From Leptodesmis sichuanensis A121 (GTDB taxonomy: Bacteria; Cyanobacteriota; Cyanobacteriia; Leptolyngbyales; Leptolyngbyaceae): a stretch of 64,000 nt of DNA. The number at the start of each line of letters is the position of its first letter. Within the stretch, counting starts at the first letter, position 1. The translations under genes and the position numbers were made by a program. The notes below the pieces were generated by a model. That model worked only from the letters and a program-made list of their open reading frames with translations, was not told the origin of the DNA and made no database searches. This document shows positions 61,718 to 64,000 of this stretch, piece by piece. The stretch covers positions 2,418,001 through 2,482,000 of the forward strand of contig NZ_CP075171.1 of the NCBI RefSeq assembly GCF_021379005.1. The letters run 5' to 3'.

Positions 61718-63400
61718 ATGGAAGCCTATGATGTGGTGGTGATTGGCGCGGGGCATAATGGATTGGTTTGCGCGGCGTATTTGTTGAAGGCGGGTTACAG
61801 CGTGTTGCTGCTGGAAAAACGTCCGGTTCCGGGTGGTGCAGCGACAACGGAAGAGGTTTTACCAGAAGAGGCTCCCGGATTTAAGTTCAACCTGTGCGCG
61901 ATCGACCACGAATTTATCCATCTGGGGCCAGTGGTGCAGGAACTGGAATTGACAAAGTATGGCCTGGAATACCTGTTTTGTGACCCGGTCGCCTTCTGTC
62001 CCCATCCGGATGGCAAATATTTTTTGGGACATCGATCGCTGGAACAAACCTGTGCCGAAATTGCCCGCTACAGTCCCCGTGATGCCCGCAAGTATGCTGA
62101 GTTTACGGATTACTGGCTGCGAGTGATTCGGGCCATGAGTCCCATGTTCAACGCCCCCCCACGATCGCTGCTCGACATCGCTGGAAACTTCAGTGCTGGC
62201 AAAGTGAAGGATTTAATTTCCGTAGTTGGTTCTACCAATAAAGCGATGGATTTTGTCCGTACCATGCTCACCAGTGCCGAAGATTTGCTCAACGAGTGGT
62301 TCGATTCGGAATTTCTCAAAGCGCCTCTGGCCCGATTGGCCGCAGAAATGGGGGTGCCTCCTTCGCAGAAGAATTTGGGAATTGGCACGATTATGATGGC
62401 CCTGCGGCATGATCCGGGGATGGCACGACCGAAAGGGGGAACAGGAGCCTTGACCCAGGCACTGGTGACGTTGGTGCAGGCGCTGGGAGGAAAAATTCTT
62501 TGTGATCAGAACGTGGAAAAGGTGCTGCTAGATGGCGATCGCGTGGCAGGAGTGCGCGTGGCAGGAGGCACCGAATACCGGGCAACAAAAGGCGTGATTT
62601 CCAATATTGATGCTCAACGGTTATTCCTGCATCTCATGGATCCGGCAGAGGTGAATGCCGCCGATCCAGAGTTGAGGGAGCGACTGGAACGCCGCATTAT
62701 CAACAACAATGAAACGATTTTGAAAGTCGATCTGGCCATGGCTGAACCGTTGCGGTTTGAGCATCACCATCATCGGGATGAATACCTGATCGGTTCCATC
62801 CTGATTGCCGATTCAGTGCGCCATGTGGAAATCGCTCATGCGGATCCGGCGCTGGGCCGCATTCCCGATGCGGATCCATCCTTGTATGTGGTGCAGCCTA
62901 CAGTATTAGATCCGACCATGGCTCCAGCAGGCAAGCACACGGTCTGGATTGAGTTTTTCGCGCCCTATCAGATTGCCGGATTGGAAGGCACCGGGTTGTA
63001 TGGAACGGGCTGGACGGATGAGTTAAAACATAAAGTGGCCGATCGCATTGTGGATAAGCTGGCGGAGTATGCCCCTAACGTAAAAACGGCAACCCTGGCG
63101 CGACGGGTGGAAAGTCCCGCGGAATTGGGAGAACGGTTGGGCGCATTGAAGGGCAATTACTACCACCTGGACATGACCCTGGAACAGATGGTCTTTTTCC
63201 GCCCCCTGCCCGAAATTGCCAACTACAAAACTCCCATTGAAGGATTATTTCTGACGGGAGCCGGAACCCATCCCGGTGGCTCCATTTCGGGAATGCCAGG
63301 ACGTAACTGCGCCAGAGCCTTTTTGCATAGCCAGAAGCCCTGGGCCACCACCTGGATAGATGCCAAAGAGACATTGCGATCGCTCTTGAACCGAAGATAG
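61718..63400 (+). CDS. crtO: CrtO-type beta-carotene ketolase
   Basis: 560 residues from an ATG with ribosome site AAGGAG. FAD-binding start DVVVIGAGHNGLVCAAYLLKAGYSVLLLEKRPVPGGAATTEE. The middle and end fit the phytoene-desaturase-like CrtO family (GTGALTQALVTLVQALGG, MVFFRPLPEIANYKTPIEGLFLTGAGTHPGGSISGMPGRNCA). CrtO adds 4-keto groups to beta-carotene, giving echinenone or canthaxanthin. The length matches CrtO of other cyanobacteria. Related FAD enzymes exist, so the exact substrate is not proved. Confidence 0.78.
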   Translation: MEAYDVVVIGAGHNGLVCAAYLLKAGYSVLLLEKRPVPGGAATTEEVLPEEAPGFKFNLCAIDHEFIHLGPVVQELELTKYGLEYLFCDPVAFCPHPDGKYFLGHRSLEQTCAEIARYSPRDARKYAEFTDYWLRVIRAMSPMFNAPPRSLLDIAGNFSAGKVKDLISVVGSTNKAMDFVRTMLTSAEDLLNEWFDSEFLKAPLARLAAEMGVPPSQKNLGIGTIMMALRHDPGMARPKGGTGALTQALVTLVQALGGKILCDQNVEKVLLDGDRVAGVRVAGGTEYRATKGVISNIDAQRLFLHLMDPAEVNAADPELRERLERRIINNNETILKVDLAMAEPLRFEHHHHRDEYLIGSILIADSVRHVEIAHADPALGRIPDADPSLYVVQPTVLDPTMAPAGKHTVWIEFFAPYQIAGLEGTGLYGTGWTDELKHKVADRIVDKLAEYAPNVKTATLARRVESPAELGERLGALKGNYYHLDMTLEQMVFFRPLPEIANYKTPIEGLFLTGAGTHPGGSISGMPGRNCARAFLHSQKPWATTWIDAKETLRSLLNRR

Positions 63401-63442
63401 AAGCATTCCCCATCCACAGCTAACACTCTATAACCAGCTAGC

Positions 63443-63474
63443 AATCCAAAATCTAAAATCCAAAATCCAAAATC
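63443..63474. repeat. AATCCAA-type heptamer tandem repeat
   Basis: About four to five units (AATCCAA, AATCTAA, AATCCAA, AATCCAA) in the gap between crtO and the last Uma2 gene. Confidence 0.75.
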
Positions 63475-63558
63475 GAAACCCCTTCCCCATCACAAAACCA
63501 CTGGCAGAGGCAACGATCCCTTGATCTGTCAGAATGAGTTCAGGATTGAGGAACAACC

Positions 63559-64000
63559 ATGACCTCCATACAAACACAAGCAGAGATGACTTTGGCAGAG
63601 TTTTTACGACTTCCAGAGACAAAACCTGTGAGTGAATATATTGAAGGTCGTATCTACCAAAAACCTGTGCCCCAAGGAAAACATAGTCGCCTACAGACCC
63701 GACTGCCGGCTGCCATCAATCAGCAGTTAGAACCTCAGCGGTTAGGGTGCGCTTTCACAGAATTGCGATGTACCTTTGCGGGCCGCTCCATTGTTCCAGA
63801 TATTTCCGTGTTTACCTGGGAGCGCATTCCGCTAGATCAGAACGGAGACATTCAGAATGAATTTACGATCGCTCCCGATTGAAGCATTGAAATTCTTTCT
63901 TCGGATCAGTCCCCTACTCGTGTGATTAACAACATCCTGTTTTGCCTTAATCATGGAACGCAATTAGGATGGCTCATTGATCCAGACGAGCGAAACATCA
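63559..64000 (+). pseudogene. Uma2-family gene with an in-frame stop, continues past the window
   Basis: The open part gives 107 residues (TLAEFLRLPETKPVSEYIEGRIYQKPVPQGKHSRLQ..., RSIVPDISVFTWERI) and ends at TGA 63880-63882. Reading through in the same frame continues the family: SIEILSSDQSPTRVINNILFCLNHGTQLGWLIDPDE. In homologues the position is normally Trp (APDW), so TGG changed to TGA by one base. The nuclease core E-x-K lies after the stop, so the product is probably inactive unless the stop is read through. The gene leaves the window at 64000. Confidence 0.85.

Overview
The window is a stretch of cyanobacterial chromosome. The evidence is two photosystem genes (psbY at 13276 and psaK at 59187), a group 2 sigma factor of the SigC type, a CrtO-type carotenoid ketolase, a Ycf29/Rre1-type response regulator, a HetZ-like protein, many copies of the palindrome GCGATCGC (HIP1), and heptameric tandem repeats of the kind common in filamentous cyanobacteria. 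The exact genus cannot be read from this sequence. No rRNA or tRNA gene and no CRISPR array was recognised.

Layout. 1-13.5 kb: exported GH10-like protein, SigC-type sigma factor, pentapeptide-repeat protein, multi-PAS histidine kinase, an exported hypothetical protein, a three-gene run (DUF2157 membrane protein, GDYXXLXY protein, XdhC-like protein), a gamma-carbonic-anhydrase-family protein and psbY. 13.5-28.3 kb: cell-surface polysaccharide enzymes (GT2 and acyltransferase 3), a TPR protein, a PilB/GspE-like protein without an ATPase domain, a HetZ-like protein, a PEP-synthase-like enzyme, ComF, an ArsR-type regulator, PPK2, an SDR enzyme and Rre1. 28.4-32 kb: a small accessory patch with a membrane protein, a stand-alone effector-associated-type domain protein, an Ig-repeat amidase, a SLOG-fold protein and a DUF7219-type protein. 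32-40 kb: wecB, fabG, marC, an RCK potassium channel and a YifB/ComM-type AAA protein.

40-47 kb is repeat-rich. It holds two copies of a 200-bp miniature element, one of them interrupted by a second 137-bp element. Both copies of the 137-bp element have 8-bp target duplications. Nearby are an IS630 transposase remnant, a truncated membrane-protein gene, and a nuclease/nuclease-inhibitor pair of the NucA/NuiA type. 47.2-50.5 kb carries a URC-type pyrimidine-degradation cluster: a GTP cyclohydrolase II-like protein, URC4/DUF1688 and uracil phosphoribosyltransferase. 50.5-64 kb holds Uma2-family proteins, a gamma-glutamyltransferase, an FGGY kinase, and a SpoIIM-type gene split by a 1389-bp ISKra4-type insertion sequence. 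It continues with its membrane-protein/RDD neighbours, psaK, an AMIN/beta-lactamase-like serine hydrolase, CrtO, and a Uma2 gene with an in-frame stop at the window end.

The points most worth following are the nested miniature elements with exact target duplications, the SpoIIM gene disruption, the URC cluster, the NucA/NuiA pair, the EAD/amidase/SLOG patch, and the ATPase-less PilB-like protein.
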